Positions 37,625 to 49,017 of a DNA stretch of 64,000 nucleotides are shown here, one piece after another (position 1 is the first letter of the stretch; each line of letters begins with the position of its first letter). The stretch is from Promicromonospora soli (GTDB taxonomy: Bacteria; Actinomycetota; Actinomycetes; Actinomycetales; Cellulomonadaceae). The DNA lies in NCBI RefSeq assembly GCF_014653785.1, contig NZ_BNAS01000004.1, forward strand, positions 193,046 to 257,045, in the 5' to 3' direction. The notes under the pieces are model-generated. The model worked only from the letters and a program-made list of their open reading frames with translations, was not told where the DNA came from and ran no database searches. The position numbers were made by a program, and so were the translations under genes.

Positions 37625-38691
37625 TCGCCGCCCCGACGCGCACCGCGCGCTCCCGCAACCCCGTGCGCTCCCTGCTGCCCCGGCCACGGCCACGACGGCG
37701 AGTGGTCGTCGCCGTGCTCGGGACCCTGCTGCTCCTGGCCGTCGTGTCCGCTGTCGCCCTGAGCCTGGGCGACGAGCCGACGACGCCCGCCGCCCTCTGG
37801 GAGGCGCTCCACGGGCGCGGGCCGGAGAACACCGTCTATGCCGTGCTCGAGGTCAGGCAGCCGCGGGTGGTCCTGGCCATGGCCGTGGGCGCCGCCTTCG
37901 GCGTGGCCGGCGGGCTGAGCCAGAGCGTGCTGCGCAACCCGCTGGCCAGCCCCGACGTGCTGGGCATCAGTGCGGGCGCGTCGGTCGCGGTGGTGTCCGT
38001 CATCGCCATCGGCTCTCTGGGCGGCCCGATCGGCGTCGTGCCGATCCCGGTCGCCGCCCTCGCGGGCGGCCTCGCCGCCGCCGGGCTGATCGCGCTGCTC
38101 GCCCGCGGCGGCGGCCTGCGGGGCCGCCGTATCCTCCTCGTCGGCATCGCTCTGTCCGCCGCGCTGACCGCCCTGACGCAGTTCCTGCTCACGCGCATCG
38201 ACGTCTACGACGCGCAGCGCTCGGCGGCCTGGCTCACCGGAAGCCTGAACGCTCGCGGCTGGGGCGAGGCGACGCCGGTCCTGGTCGGCGTGGCAGTGCT
38301 ACTGCCGGCGGCCCTCGTGCTCGCCCACACCAACCGCGCGCTGCTCTTCGACGACGGCGTCGCGGCCGGGTGGGGTGTCCGGCCGGGACGCGCCAGGGCC
38401 GTACTGCTCCTGATCGCCGTATGTCTCGCCGCGCTCGCCACCTCGGCCGCGGGTCCCGTCGCGTTCGTGGCCCTGGTCTCCGGCCAGGTGGCGCGCCGGC
38501 TCGCCGCCGTCCCCGACATCCCGCCGATCCTGGCGGCCGCGGCCGGCGCGTCGCTCGTGCTGGTCGCGGACACCATCGCGCGCACCGCACTGCCGTCCCA
38601 GCTCCCCGTCGGCGTGCTGACCGGCCTGGTCGGCGCGCCCTACCTGCTGTACCTGCTGCAGCGTCGCCGCTCGACGAGAGGGACCCCCTGA
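37621..38691 (+). CDS. FecCD family siderophore ABC transporter permease 2
   Basis: The 356-residue protein is the second FecCD subunit. It has VLEVRQPRVVLAMAVGAAFGVAGGLSQSVLRNPLASPDVLGISAG near the first helices, and AGPVAFVALVSGQVARRLA as the coupling region. The coupling motif lacks the usual Pro-His, reading VSGQVAR. The GTG at 37621 overlaps the upstream stop (GTGA). An Arg-rich cytoplasmic N-terminus precedes the first helix. Confidence 0.92.
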   Translation: MIAAPTRTARSRNPVRSLLPRPRPRRRVVVAVLGTLLLLAVVSAVALSLGDEPTTPAALWEALHGRGPENTVYAVLEVRQPRVVLAMAVGAAFGVAGGLSQSVLRNPLASPDVLGISAGASVAVVSVIAIGSLGGPIGVVPIPVAALAGGLAAAGLIALLARGGGLRGRRILLVGIALSAALTALTQFLLTRIDVYDAQRSAAWLTGSLNARGWGEATPVLVGVAVLLPAALVLAHTNRALLFDDGVAAGWGVRPGRARAVLLLIAVCLAALATSAAGPVAFVALVSGQVARRLAAVPDIPPILAAAAGASLVLVADTIARTALPSQLPVGVLTGLVGAPYLLYLLQRRRSTRGTP

Positions 38692-39527
38692 TGAACACGG
38701 CCACCGCGACGGACGCCCGCCTGCGGGCGGACGCCGTCACCCTGGGCTACGGCGACCGGACGGTCGTACGGCAGCTGTCCCTCGACGTCCCGGACGAGCA
38801 GGTCACGGTCATCGTCGGGCCCAACGCCTGCGGCAAGTCCACCCTGCTCCGCGGCCTCGCCCGCCTGATGCCGCCGGCGAGCGGCACGGTGCTGCTGGAC
38901 GGAAGGGCGATCTCCGAGCGGCCCACCCGCGAGGTGGCGCGGGTCATGGGCATGCTCCCCCAGTCGCCCGTCTCGCCCGAGGGGATCACCGTCCGCGAGC
39001 TCGTCTCCCGTGGGCGGCACCCGCACCAGAGCTGGTGGCACCAGTGGGGCGAGGCCGACACCGAGGCCGTGACGGACGCGCTGCGCGCCACCGGCACGGA
39101 GGATCTCGCCGGCCGGGCCGTGGACGAGCTGTCCGGCGGACAGCGGCAACGGGCCTGGATCGCGATGGCGGTCGCCCAGCGGACCGACCTGCTGCTGCTC
39201 GACGAACCGACCACCTACCTCGACATGGCCCATCAGCTGGACGTCCTGGAGCTCGTCGCCACGCTCAACCGGGACCGCGGCCGGACGGTCGTCATGGTGC
39301 TGCACGACCTCAACCTCGCGTGCCGGTACGCGCACCACATCGTCGCCATGCGCGACGGCGAGATCGTCGCGGAAGGCCCGCCCGCCGAGGTGGTGACCGC
39401 GGACCTGCTCCGCGAGGTGTTCTCGGTCGAGGCGTCGATCCTCACCGACCCGCTGAGCGGCACACCTGTGATCGTCTCGCACCGCACCGTCCAGGAGCAG
39501 CGCGCCGGCTCGTCCTGCTCGGCCTAG
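38691..39527 (+). CDS. Siderophore ABC transporter ATP-binding protein (FecE/FepC-like)
   Basis: The 278-residue ATPase has Walker A GPNACGKSTLLRGL, a Q-loop in MGMLPQSPVSPEGITV, signature DELSGGQRQRAWIAMAVAQ, Walker B LLLLDEPTTYLDM and the H-loop VMVLHDLNLACRYA. These are characteristic of the FepC/FhuC/BtuD importer class. Its ATG overlaps the permease stop. It ends the operon, whose 3' end overlaps the convergent gene at 39524 by 4 nt. Confidence 0.95.
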   Translation: MNTATATDARLRADAVTLGYGDRTVVRQLSLDVPDEQVTVIVGPNACGKSTLLRGLARLMPPASGTVLLDGRAISERPTREVARVMGMLPQSPVSPEGITVRELVSRGRHPHQSWWHQWGEADTEAVTDALRATGTEDLAGRAVDELSGGQRQRAWIAMAVAQRTDLLLLDEPTTYLDMAHQLDVLELVATLNRDRGRTVVMVLHDLNLACRYAHHIVAMRDGEIVAEGPPAEVVTADLLREVFSVEASILTDPLSGTPVIVSHRTVQEQRAGSSCSA

Positions 39528-40069
39528 CTCGCGGCCTGGGCCGGTCCTGCCTCCGCCGAGGGCGGCTGTTGCGTGGCCTTCCGCAGGGATCGCACGGATC
39601 GCAACGGCCGGACGGCCCGCAGCTGGCCGGGAACGAGGTTGGCCGGCTTGAGCGGCACGGTACCGAGCGGGACGTGCAGGGTCTTCTGCGCCTGGTCCCG
39701 GGCCCGGCTCAGCACGTCGGTCAGCTCCTCGGCGTCGACGTAGCCGGGCTTGGACTCGATGGTCGCGGCGAAGAACTCGGACATCCCCATGTCCACCGGA
39801 GAGGTGTCCGGCTTGATCACGCGCGGCTTGCCGACCCAGACGGACGGGGCACCCACGGCATGGGTGGCGACAGCGGACGCGCCGTACCGCCGGCCCTGCC
39901 GGCGCCTCTTGGCGTCACCGCGAAGACGGGCGACGACGGCCCGGAACCACCGGAGGAACGAGAACTCCTCCGTGCTGCCGCTCGAGGGCGCGTCCATCTG
40001 GCTGGCGACGACGAAGACGCTGACCGCCAGCACGAGGCACACCACGAGCAGAATGACCGACCACCACAT
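39524..40069 (-). CDS. Membrane-anchored protein of unknown function
   Basis: The 181-residue protein begins with one hydrophobic helix (MWWSVILLVVCLVLAVSVFVV), followed by a basic, probably cytoplasmic domain rich in Arg, Lys, Pro and Val. The only distinctive stretch is SEFFAATIESKPGYVDAEELTDVLSRARDQAQKTL. I do not recognise a family. It lies downstream of smc on the same strand, with about 124 nt between them, so co-transcription with smc is possible. A disordered C-terminus (QQPPSAEAGPAQAAS) ends the protein. Confidence 0.75.
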   Translation of the reverse strand: MWWSVILLVVCLVLAVSVFVVASQMDAPSSGSTEEFSFLRWFRAVVARLRGDAKRRRQGRRYGASAVATHAVGAPSVWVGKPRVIKPDTSPVDMGMSEFFAATIESKPGYVDAEELTDVLSRARDQAQKTLHVPLGTVPLKPANLVPGQLRAVRPLRSVRSLRKATQQPPSAEAGPAQAAS

Positions 40070-40193
40070 GGGCCTATTGTGTCGCGTGATGTCCGGTCCC
40101 GCCGCGCAGAGGCCTGCGACACGCCGCGCGACACGCGCCGTTTCAGCAGGAGAAATATCTCAGACCTGAAAAATCACCCGCCGCGGGTCCACC

Positions 40194-43100
40194 TCAAGCG
40201 GTGACTGTCTCGCGGTCGCCCATGCGCTGGCTGATGAGCGTCGTGACGCCGTCGCCCCGCATCGTCACGCCGTAGAGGGCGTCCGCCACCTCCATCGTGC
40301 GCTTCTGGTGCGTGATCACGATGAGCTGGCTGTCCTTCTGCAGCTCCTTGAAGATCTCGATGAGGCGGCCGAGGTTCACGTCGTCGAGCGCGGCCTCGAC
40401 CTCGTCCATGATGTAGAACGGGCTGGGCCGCGCCTTGAAGATCGACACGAGGAACGCCACGGCGGCCAGCGAGCGCTCACCGCCGGAGAGCAGCGACAGC
40501 CGCTTGACCTTCTTGCCGGCCGGACGCGCCTCGACCTCGATGCCGGTGGTGAGCAGGTTGTCCGGCTCAGTGAGCGTGAGCTTGCCCTCGCCGCCGGGGA
40601 ACAGCCGGGGGAAGATCTCGAGGAACTTCGCCGCCGTGTCCTGGAACGCCTCCGCGAACACCTGCTGCACGCGCTCGTCGATGTCGTCGACGATCTGCAG
40701 CAGGTCCTCGCGTGACTTCTTCAGGTCCGCGAGCTGGTCCACGAGGAACTGGTGACGCTCCTCCAGGGCCGCGAACTCCTCCAGCGCCAGCGGGTTCACC
40801 GCGCCGATCCGCGACAGCGCCCGCTCGGCCTTCGCCAGCCGTTCCTCCTGCTCCTGGCGGACGTACGGGACCATCCGGTCGGGCTTCGGCTCGCTGGGAG
40901 CGGGTTCCTCGCTCGCGACGGCCTCGCCCTCGGCGGGGGCCTCCTCCGGCTCTGCGCCGGCGGCCGCGACGATCACCGCGGTGGCCGCGGGGTCGTCCGG
41001 GCGGAGACCCGCCTCGTGCAGGGCGCGCGTGCGCGCGATGAGCGCGTCCTCACGCGCCGCTGCCCCTCGGGGCAGCGCCGGGTCGCCCTCGTACCGGATG
41101 GGGTTGCCCTCGTCGTCGCGCTCGACGACGGCGCGCCGCCGCCGTCCGCGCACGGTCGCGTCGCCCTCGTAGACCGGGACCAGCTGGTGCGGGCCGAACT
41201 CCTCCACGAGCACGTCCGGGTCCATGCCCAGCTCGTCGGTCGCGCGCGTCTGCAGCTGCTCCAGGCGCAGCAGCTGCTGGGCACGGGCGACCTCGTCGCG
41301 GTGCGCGACGTCGGTCAGCTCGCGCAGCTCGCCCGTCAGCTGCTCCACGCTGCCGCGCACGGCCACCAGCTGCTCCGAGCCGGCCGCGCGGGCCTCCTCG
41401 GCCGCGGCCTTGTCTGCCGCCGCCCGGTCCAGGGACCGCGCTATCGCCTCGAGCGCCACCGCGACGGCCTGCTGCACCAGCGTCGCGCGCGACGCGTCAC
41501 GACGCCGCGACTCCTCACGCTCGGCCGCGCGGGCGCGGGCCTCGCGCTCCTGCTCGGCCGCCGCCGCCAGCGCCTGCGCGCGGCCCGACACGGCGCGGGC
41601 GCGCTCCTCGGCGGTGCGCAGCGCCAGCCGGGCCTCGGTCTCGCGCGCGCGGGCCGCCGTCGCGGCAGCGGCGGCAGCGTCCCGCTCGGCCTGCACGTCG
41701 TCGATCGAGCCCTCGCCGTCGGCGGGCTCCTCCTCCTCGGCGATCGTCATGCGCTCGACGAGCGCCTCGAGCTCGATCTCGTCCTCGGCCCGCCGCGACT
41801 GCGCCTGCTCCAGCGCGGCGCGGTGCCGGTCGGCCTCGGCCCTGGCGGCGCGGGCGGCCGCACCGAGCGACCCGAGCTGCTCCGCGGCGGCCGCGCGTGC
41901 GGCGTCCGCCTCCCCGAGCCTGGCGAGTGTCTCGTCGTACCGCTCCTGCGCCGCAGTGCGCTCGGCCCGCGCCCGCTCGAGATGCGCCGACCCGTCGGTC
42001 TCCCGGGCCGCCGCGTCGTCGCGGGCGGCCTTCGCCTCGTCCAGCGCCGACTGCAGGTGCAGCACGCTCGGCGCGGCCGCCGAGCCGCCCCACGCCCGCG
42101 CACGGCCCAGCAGGTCGCCGGCGCGGGTCACCGCGACCACCGGCTGGTCCCGCACCAGGGCGCGGGCACGCGCCAGGTCGTCCACCACCACCACGTCGCG
42201 CAGGATCGTCAGCAGCGCGGCCGACGCGGGGCCCGCCACCTGGACCACGTCAGTGGCCCAGCGGGCGCCCGCTGGGAGGTCGACCGACGGCCGGTCCAAC
42301 CCGTCGCCGAACCCCCTCCGGTCCGAGCCCACGACCAGGCTGGCCCGGCCTGCGTCCTCGTCCCGGAGCAGCCGCAGCGCGTCCACGGCCTCGTCGACTC
42401 CGGCGACGGCGACGGCGTCCGCCACCGGGCCGAGCGCGGCCGCTACCGCGTTCTCAAAACCCGCCTCGATACCCAGCAGCGCCGCCACCGAGCCCAGGAC
42501 GCCCGCCTGGTCGGCGGCCAGGAGCGTGCCCGCACCGTCCTTGCGGTCCAGGCTCAGCTCCAGCGCCTCGACCTTCGCGGCTGCGGCGCTGCGGTCCCGC
42601 TGCGCCGTCGTCACCTGCTCCTGGAGGTGCCTGACCTCGGCCTTCGCCAGCTCGAGAACCTCGGACGCCGCCTCGTGCGCGACGTCGAGCCCCTCCTCGC
42701 CGCCCTCGACCCCGCCGACCTCCGTCTCGAGCGCGGCCAGCTCACGCGAGGACTCCTCCACGCGCTGCTCGGCCTCGAGCAGAGCATCGCGCAGCCGGTC
42801 CAGCTCGGACTGCGCGGCCTCGACTCGGCTGCGGCGCGCGGCTACCTGGCCGGCCAGGCGGGCGAGGCCCTCGCGGCGGTCCGCAGCGGCGCGCAGCAGC
42901 GCGGCGTGCGAACGCTCGGCGGCCTGGGCGGCCGCCTCGGCCTCCGCCCGGACGTCGACGGCGGTCTCCACCACCTCGCGCGCCATCTCGACCTCGGTGA
43001 CCAGCTCCTCCTCGCTCGCGCGGGCTCGGGCTGCCTGCGCCTCGAGGTCGTCGGGGTCCTGGCCCTGGTGGGCGGGCTCGGCCGTGCCGAGCAGGCGGGC

Positions 43101-44030
43101 ACGCTCCCCCGCAAGGGACTGCAGGCTGCGCAGGCGCTCCCGAGTCTGGGACAGCGCGAACACGGTGTCGCCCGCCTGGCTGACCTGCTGCGACTCCGCC
43201 GACGTCGCCGCCTCGAGGCGGGCCAGCATGCCGCGCGCTTCCGCCAGCGCAGCCTCGGTCTCGGCCTGGCGCTCCTTGAGGGACCGCTCGTCCGCGCGCT
43301 CCTGTTCGAGCTGGGCGGTGAGCTGGGCCAGGTCGTCGGCGAGCAGGCGGGACTTCGCGTCGCGCAGGTCGCGCTGGACGGTCTGCGCCTTGCGGGCCGC
43401 CTCGGCCTGCCGGCCCAGCGGGCCGAGCTGACGCCGCAGCTCGGCGGTCAGGTCGCTCAGACGGGCCAGGTTGCCCTGCATCGCGTCGAGCTTGCGGAGC
43501 GCCTTCTCCTTGCGCTTGCGGTGCTTGAGGACGCCCGCCGCCTCCTCGATGAAGCCCCGTCTCTCCTCCGGCGTCGCGCGCAGCACGGCGTCGAGCTGCC
43601 CCTGCCCCACCACGACGTGCATCTCGCGCCCGATGCCGGAGTCGCTGAGGAGCTCCTGGATGTCCAGCAGGCGGCAGTTGTTGCCGTTGATCGCGTACTC
43701 GGAGCCGCCGCTGCGGAACAGCGTGCGGGAGATCGTGACCTCGGTGTAGTCGATCGGCAGCGCGCCGTCGGTGTTGTCGATGGTCAGGGCCACCTCGGCG
43801 CGGCCGAGCGGCGCCCGGCCGGAGGTGCCGGCGAAGATGACGTCGTCCATCTTGCCGCCACGCAGCGACTTGGCACCCTGCTCACCCATGACCCAGGAGA
43901 GCGCGTCGACCACGTTGGACTTGCCGGAACCGTTGGGGCCTACCACGCAGGTGATGCCCGGCTCGAGCTCGAGGGTGGTCGCCGACGCGAAGGACTTGAA
44001 GCCCCGGAGCGTGAGCGTCTTGAGGTGCAC
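40194..44030 (-). CDS. smc: Chromosome segregation protein SMC
   Basis: SMC forms the ScpAB-SMC condensin that compacts and separates chromosomes. The 1278-residue protein has an N-terminal ATPase half with Walker A GPNGSGKSN, then a long coiled coil. A hinge lies near the middle (GTLLAADQAGVLGSVAALLG onward). A second coiled coil and the C-terminal half follow, with signature LSLLSGGERSLAAVAF and Walker B FYIMDEVEAALDD. An extra region of about 97 residues (roughly 955-1051) with a basic RGRRRRAVV start and an acidic Ala/Glu/Pro-rich end interrupts the segment before VPYVRQEQEERL. The protein is therefore longer than the usual about 1190 residues. Palindromic repeat C lies between ndk and smc. 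Confidence 0.97.
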   Translation of the reverse strand: MHLKTLTLRGFKSFASATTLELEPGITCVVGPNGSGKSNVVDALSWVMGEQGAKSLRGGKMDDVIFAGTSGRAPLGRAEVALTIDNTDGALPIDYTEVTISRTLFRSGGSEYAINGNNCRLLDIQELLSDSGIGREMHVVVGQGQLDAVLRATPEERRGFIEEAAGVLKHRKRKEKALRKLDAMQGNLARLSDLTAELRRQLGPLGRQAEAARKAQTVQRDLRDAKSRLLADDLAQLTAQLEQERADERSLKERQAETEAALAEARGMLARLEAATSAESQQVSQAGDTVFALSQTRERLRSLQSLAGERARLLGTAEPAHQGQDPDDLEAQAARARASEEELVTEVEMAREVVETAVDVRAEAEAAAQAAERSHAALLRAAADRREGLARLAGQVAARRSRVEAAQSELDRLRDALLEAEQRVEESSRELAALETEVGGVEGGEEGLDVAHEAASEVLELAKAEVRHLQEQVTTAQRDRSAAAAKVEALELSLDRKDGAGTLLAADQAGVLGSVAALLGIEAGFENAVAAALGPVADAVAVAGVDEAVDALRLLRDEDAGRASLVVGSDRRGFGDGLDRPSVDLPAGARWATDVVQVAGPASAALLTILRDVVVVDDLARARALVRDQPVVAVTRAGDLLGRARAWGGSAAAPSVLHLQSALDEAKAARDDAAARETDGSAHLERARAERTAAQERYDETLARLGEADAARAAAAEQLGSLGAAARAARAEADRHRAALEQAQSRRAEDEIELEALVERMTIAEEEEPADGEGSIDDVQAERDAAAAAATAARARETEARLALRTAEERARAVSGRAQALAAAAEQEREARARAAEREESRRRDASRATLVQQAVAVALEAIARSLDRAAADKAAAEEARAAGSEQLVAVRGSVEQLTGELRELTDVAHRDEVARAQQLLRLEQLQTRATDELGMDPDVLVEEFGPHQLVPVYEGDATVRGRRRRAVVERDDEGNPIRYEGDPALPRGAAAREDALIARTRALHEAGLRPDDPAATAVIVAAAGAEPEEAPAEGEAVASEEPAPSEPKPDRMVPYVRQEQEERLAKAERALSRIGAVNPLALEEFAALEERHQFLVDQLADLKKSREDLLQIVDDIDERVQQVFAEAFQDTAAKFLEIFPRLFPGGEGKLTLTEPDNLLTTGIEVEARPAGKKVKRLSLLSGGERSLAAVAFLVSIFKARPSPFYIMDEVEAALDDVNLGRLIEIFKELQKDSQLIVITHQKRTMEVADALYGVTMRGDGVTTLISQRMGDRETVTA

Positions 44031-44075
44031 TCGGTGAGCCTAACGGTGGATGAGGGCCAAACGTCGGACATACGC

Positions 44076-44148
44076 CTCTTGGTTGTGGGCGTGACCGTTG
44101 CGACTATGTGCCCGCTTTAGGCGCAACGATCAAGCCCACAACCAAGAG
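44076..44148 (+). repeat. Palindromic repeat, copy C
   Basis: The outer 15-nt arms (44076-44090 and 44134-44148) are perfectly complementary; inner arms GTGACCGTTGCG and CGCAACGATCAA pair less well. The loop CTATGTGCCCGCTTTAGG is identical to copy A. It lies 9 nt after the ndk stop and about 46 nt before the smc start, both on the minus strand. Confidence 0.88.
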
Positions 44149-44157
44149 AGGTGGGGG

Positions 44158-44631
44158 TCAGACCAGCTCGGGGAACCAGAGCGCGATCTCGCGCACCGCG
44201 GACTCCACCGAGTCGGAGCCGTGCACCAGGTTCTGCTGCACCTTCGTGCCCCAGTCGCGGCCCAGGTCGCCGCGGATCGTGCCGGGGGCGGCGTCGGTCG
44301 GGTTCGTGGCGCCTGCCAGAGAGCGGAACCCGGGGATGACGCCCTCGCCCTCGGCGACGACGGCCAGGACCGGGCCCGACATCATGAACTCGACCAGCGG
44401 TGCGTAGAACGGCTTGCCCTGGTGCTCGGCGTAGTGCGCGGCGAGCAGCGCGGGGGTGGCGTCCATCAGCTGCACGGCGCGTAGCGTGTAGCCCTTGGTC
44501 TCGATGCGGCGCAGGATCTCGCCGGACAGGCCGCGGCGGACGCCGTCCGGCTTGACGAGGACGAGGGTGCGCTCGGCCACGGGCTGCGTCGAGGCCTCCG
44601 TGGGCAGGGTCTTCTCTGCGACGTCGGTCAT
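44158..44631 (-). CDS. ndk: Nucleoside diphosphate kinase
   Basis: Ndk balances nucleoside triphosphate pools by ping-pong phosphotransfer through a His. The 157-residue protein has an extra N-terminal segment of about 20 residues before ERTLVLVKPDGVRRG. The active-site His lies in QQNLVHGSDSVESA, and the substrate-binding ATNPTDAAPGTIRGD is intact. It follows the DUF4233 gene with a 54-nt gap. In many actinobacteria ndk, DUF4233 and folC are adjacent; here an insertion lies between DUF4233 and folC. Confidence 0.97.
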   Translation of the reverse strand: MTDVAEKTLPTEASTQPVAERTLVLVKPDGVRRGLSGEILRRIETKGYTLRAVQLMDATPALLAAHYAEHQGKPFYAPLVEFMMSGPVLAVVAEGEGVIPGFRSLAGATNPTDAAPGTIRGDLGRDWGTKVQQNLVHGSDSVESAVREIALWFPELV

Positions 44632-44685
44632 GGGGCAACCTTATCCGGGCCGGAAGCACCAGGATGACCGGGCGCCCCCACAGGC

Positions 44686-47482
<2,797 letters not shown>

Positions 47483-47493
47483 GCGGCTAATTA

Positions 47494-47508
47494 TTGCACC
47501 CGATGCAA
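47494..47508. promoter_or_regulatory. Candidate TetR operator
   Basis: TTGCA-CCCGA-TGCAA is a perfect 5-nt dyad with a 5-nt centre, followed by AT-rich sequence in an otherwise GC-rich region. It overlaps the promoter position of the tetR-MFS unit, 12 nt before the tetR ATG. The position supports an operator. Confidence 0.6.
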
Positions 47509-47540
47509 AATTCCATCAACTGCAAAAAGTGAAGCGGCTG

Positions 47541-48317
47541 TCACACCTCGCCGAAGCCGGCGTCGATCATCGCCACGACACTCGCCACCGCCTCCGCCGC
47601 ACCGTCCCCGGTGGCCTCGACGAGCAGCTCCCGGCCCTGGGTGGCGCCGAGCGCCATGAGCTGCAGCACGCTGGAGGCGTCCACGCCGTCGATGGTCACG
47701 GTGGCACCGAGCTCGGCGACCTTGCGCGATACCAGCGCCGCCGGCCGCGCGTGCAGGCCGAGGGGGTTGCGCACGGTCACCGTGCCCGAGCTCCCGGCCC
47801 CGCCTGCCGACGCCGCCTCGCTCGCCTCGGCCGACTGAGCCGCCTCGATCGCCGCGAACATCCGGACCGACGCGTTCGCCGACTCCAGCACCGTGTCCAG
47901 GTCTGCCCCGCCGTGCGCCGTCACGGCCGCGGCGACCGCACCCTCGACGAACGGTGCGCGGGCGAGCACCACGCGCTCGGCGAGCGACTCGTCCAGCTCC
48001 AGCGCCGCCTCGACCGTGAGCACGGACGAACCGAGGTCCCCGAGCACGACGACGCCGCCGCCGGGCGTGCCGCTGGCGCTGCTGCCGAGCGCACCCCTGG
48101 CGGGCGCAGCGTCAGCCAGAGCAGCGTCAGCCAGCGCCGCCAGGACCTCCGAGAGGTTCTTCTGGATCGCGTCGAGCGAGGTACCCAGCCCGCCGTCGGG
48201 GCCGCCCCCCACGCCGCGGACCAGGACGTCGGGCGCCATCTGCCCCGCGAGCTCGGCTGCGCCGCGGGCCAGATCGGCCGAGTGCGAGACAAGGACCAGC
48301 GCGACCCGCGCCGTCAT
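47541..48317 (-). CDS. dhaM: Dihydroxyacetone kinase phosphotransfer subunit DhaM (EIIA-HPr fusion)
   Basis: DhaM relays phosphate from the PTS to DhaL-ADP. The 258-residue protein has an N-terminal EIIA(Man)-like domain with the phospho-His in VLVSHSADLARG (His12). An Ala/Gly-rich insert (about 65-85) interrupts it, and a C-terminal HPr-like domain has His189 in NPLGLHARP. The additional Enzyme I-like domain present in E. coli DhaM is absent, so general PTS Enzyme I would supply phosphate. The ATG overlaps the dhaL stop. Confidence 0.92.
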   Translation of the reverse strand: MTARVALVLVSHSADLARGAAELAGQMAPDVLVRGVGGGPDGGLGTSLDAIQKNLSEVLAALADAALADAAPARGALGSSASGTPGGGVVVLGDLGSSVLTVEAALELDESLAERVVLARAPFVEGAVAAAVTAHGGADLDTVLESANASVRMFAAIEAAQSAEASEAASAGGAGSSGTVTVRNPLGLHARPAALVSRKVAELGATVTIDGVDASSVLQLMALGATQGRELLVEATGDGAAEAVASVVAMIDAGFGEV

Positions 48318-48997
48318 GCCGCGCTGCGGGGGTCGGCCGGCGTGGGTCCGGACAGGGCCGCCGCCATCGCCGCGCCGAGGACCAGTGCGGTGGACCGCGC
48401 GCCCGGGTCTTCGTGCCCCGCGCTGCGTTCTCCGAGGTAGGAGGCGCGACCCTTGGTCGCGATCATCGGGATCGTGCCCGTCGCGGCCTTGTCCGCGGCC
48501 TCGGCTGCCGCCTGCAGGACGTCCACCTCGGAGCCGCCGTCGCCGGACGCGGCCTCGGCCGCGTCGACCGCCGCCTGCCAGGCGTCGACCATCGTCTTCT
48601 CCCCCACGGTCGCCTTGCCGCGCGAGGCCACGCCCTCGAGCGCGGCCTCCAGCACCGCGACGACGGCGGGCGAGTCGATCTGGACGCGCCCCGACACCTT
48701 GGCGGCCCGCAGGTACGCCGTGCCGTACAGCGGACCGGACGCGCCGCCCACCGTAGACATCAGCGTGGTCGCCACGAGCTTGAGCACGTCGCCGACGGTC
48801 CGCTCGTCACCGGTACCGCGCTCGGCCGCGGCGTCGTCGAGCCGCGCCACCACCGCCTGGAAGCCGCGGTGCAGGTTCTCGCCGTGGTCGCCGTCGCCGA
48901 TCTGCCGGTCGAGCTCGGTGAGCTCGTCCTTCGCGTCCGCGACCGCGTCCGCCGTGCGGCGAACCCATCGCTCCGCCCAGTCCGCGTCCAACGCCAT
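48314..48997 (-). CDS. dhaL: Dihydroxyacetone kinase subunit DhaL
   Basis: DhaL holds ADP/ATP and transfers phosphate from DhaM to dihydroxyacetone bound to DhaK. The 227-residue helical-barrel protein has the nucleotide/Mg motif DRQIGDGDHGENL, then TLMSTVGGASGPLYGTAYL and TKGRASYLGERSAGHEDPGA, all conserved. The start at MALDADWAE (48997) follows AGGAAGG; a slightly longer frame is possible. It lies between dhaK and dhaM. Confidence 0.95.
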   Translation of the reverse strand: MALDADWAERWVRRTADAVADAKDELTELDRQIGDGDHGENLHRGFQAVVARLDDAAAERGTGDERTVGDVLKLVATTLMSTVGGASGPLYGTAYLRAAKVSGRVQIDSPAVVAVLEAALEGVASRGKATVGEKTMVDAWQAAVDAAEAASGDGGSEVDVLQAAAEAADKAATGTIPMIATKGRASYLGERSAGHEDPGARSTALVLGAAMAAALSGPTPADPRSAA

Positions 48998-49017
48998 GTC
49001 TTGGAACCCTTCCTGTC

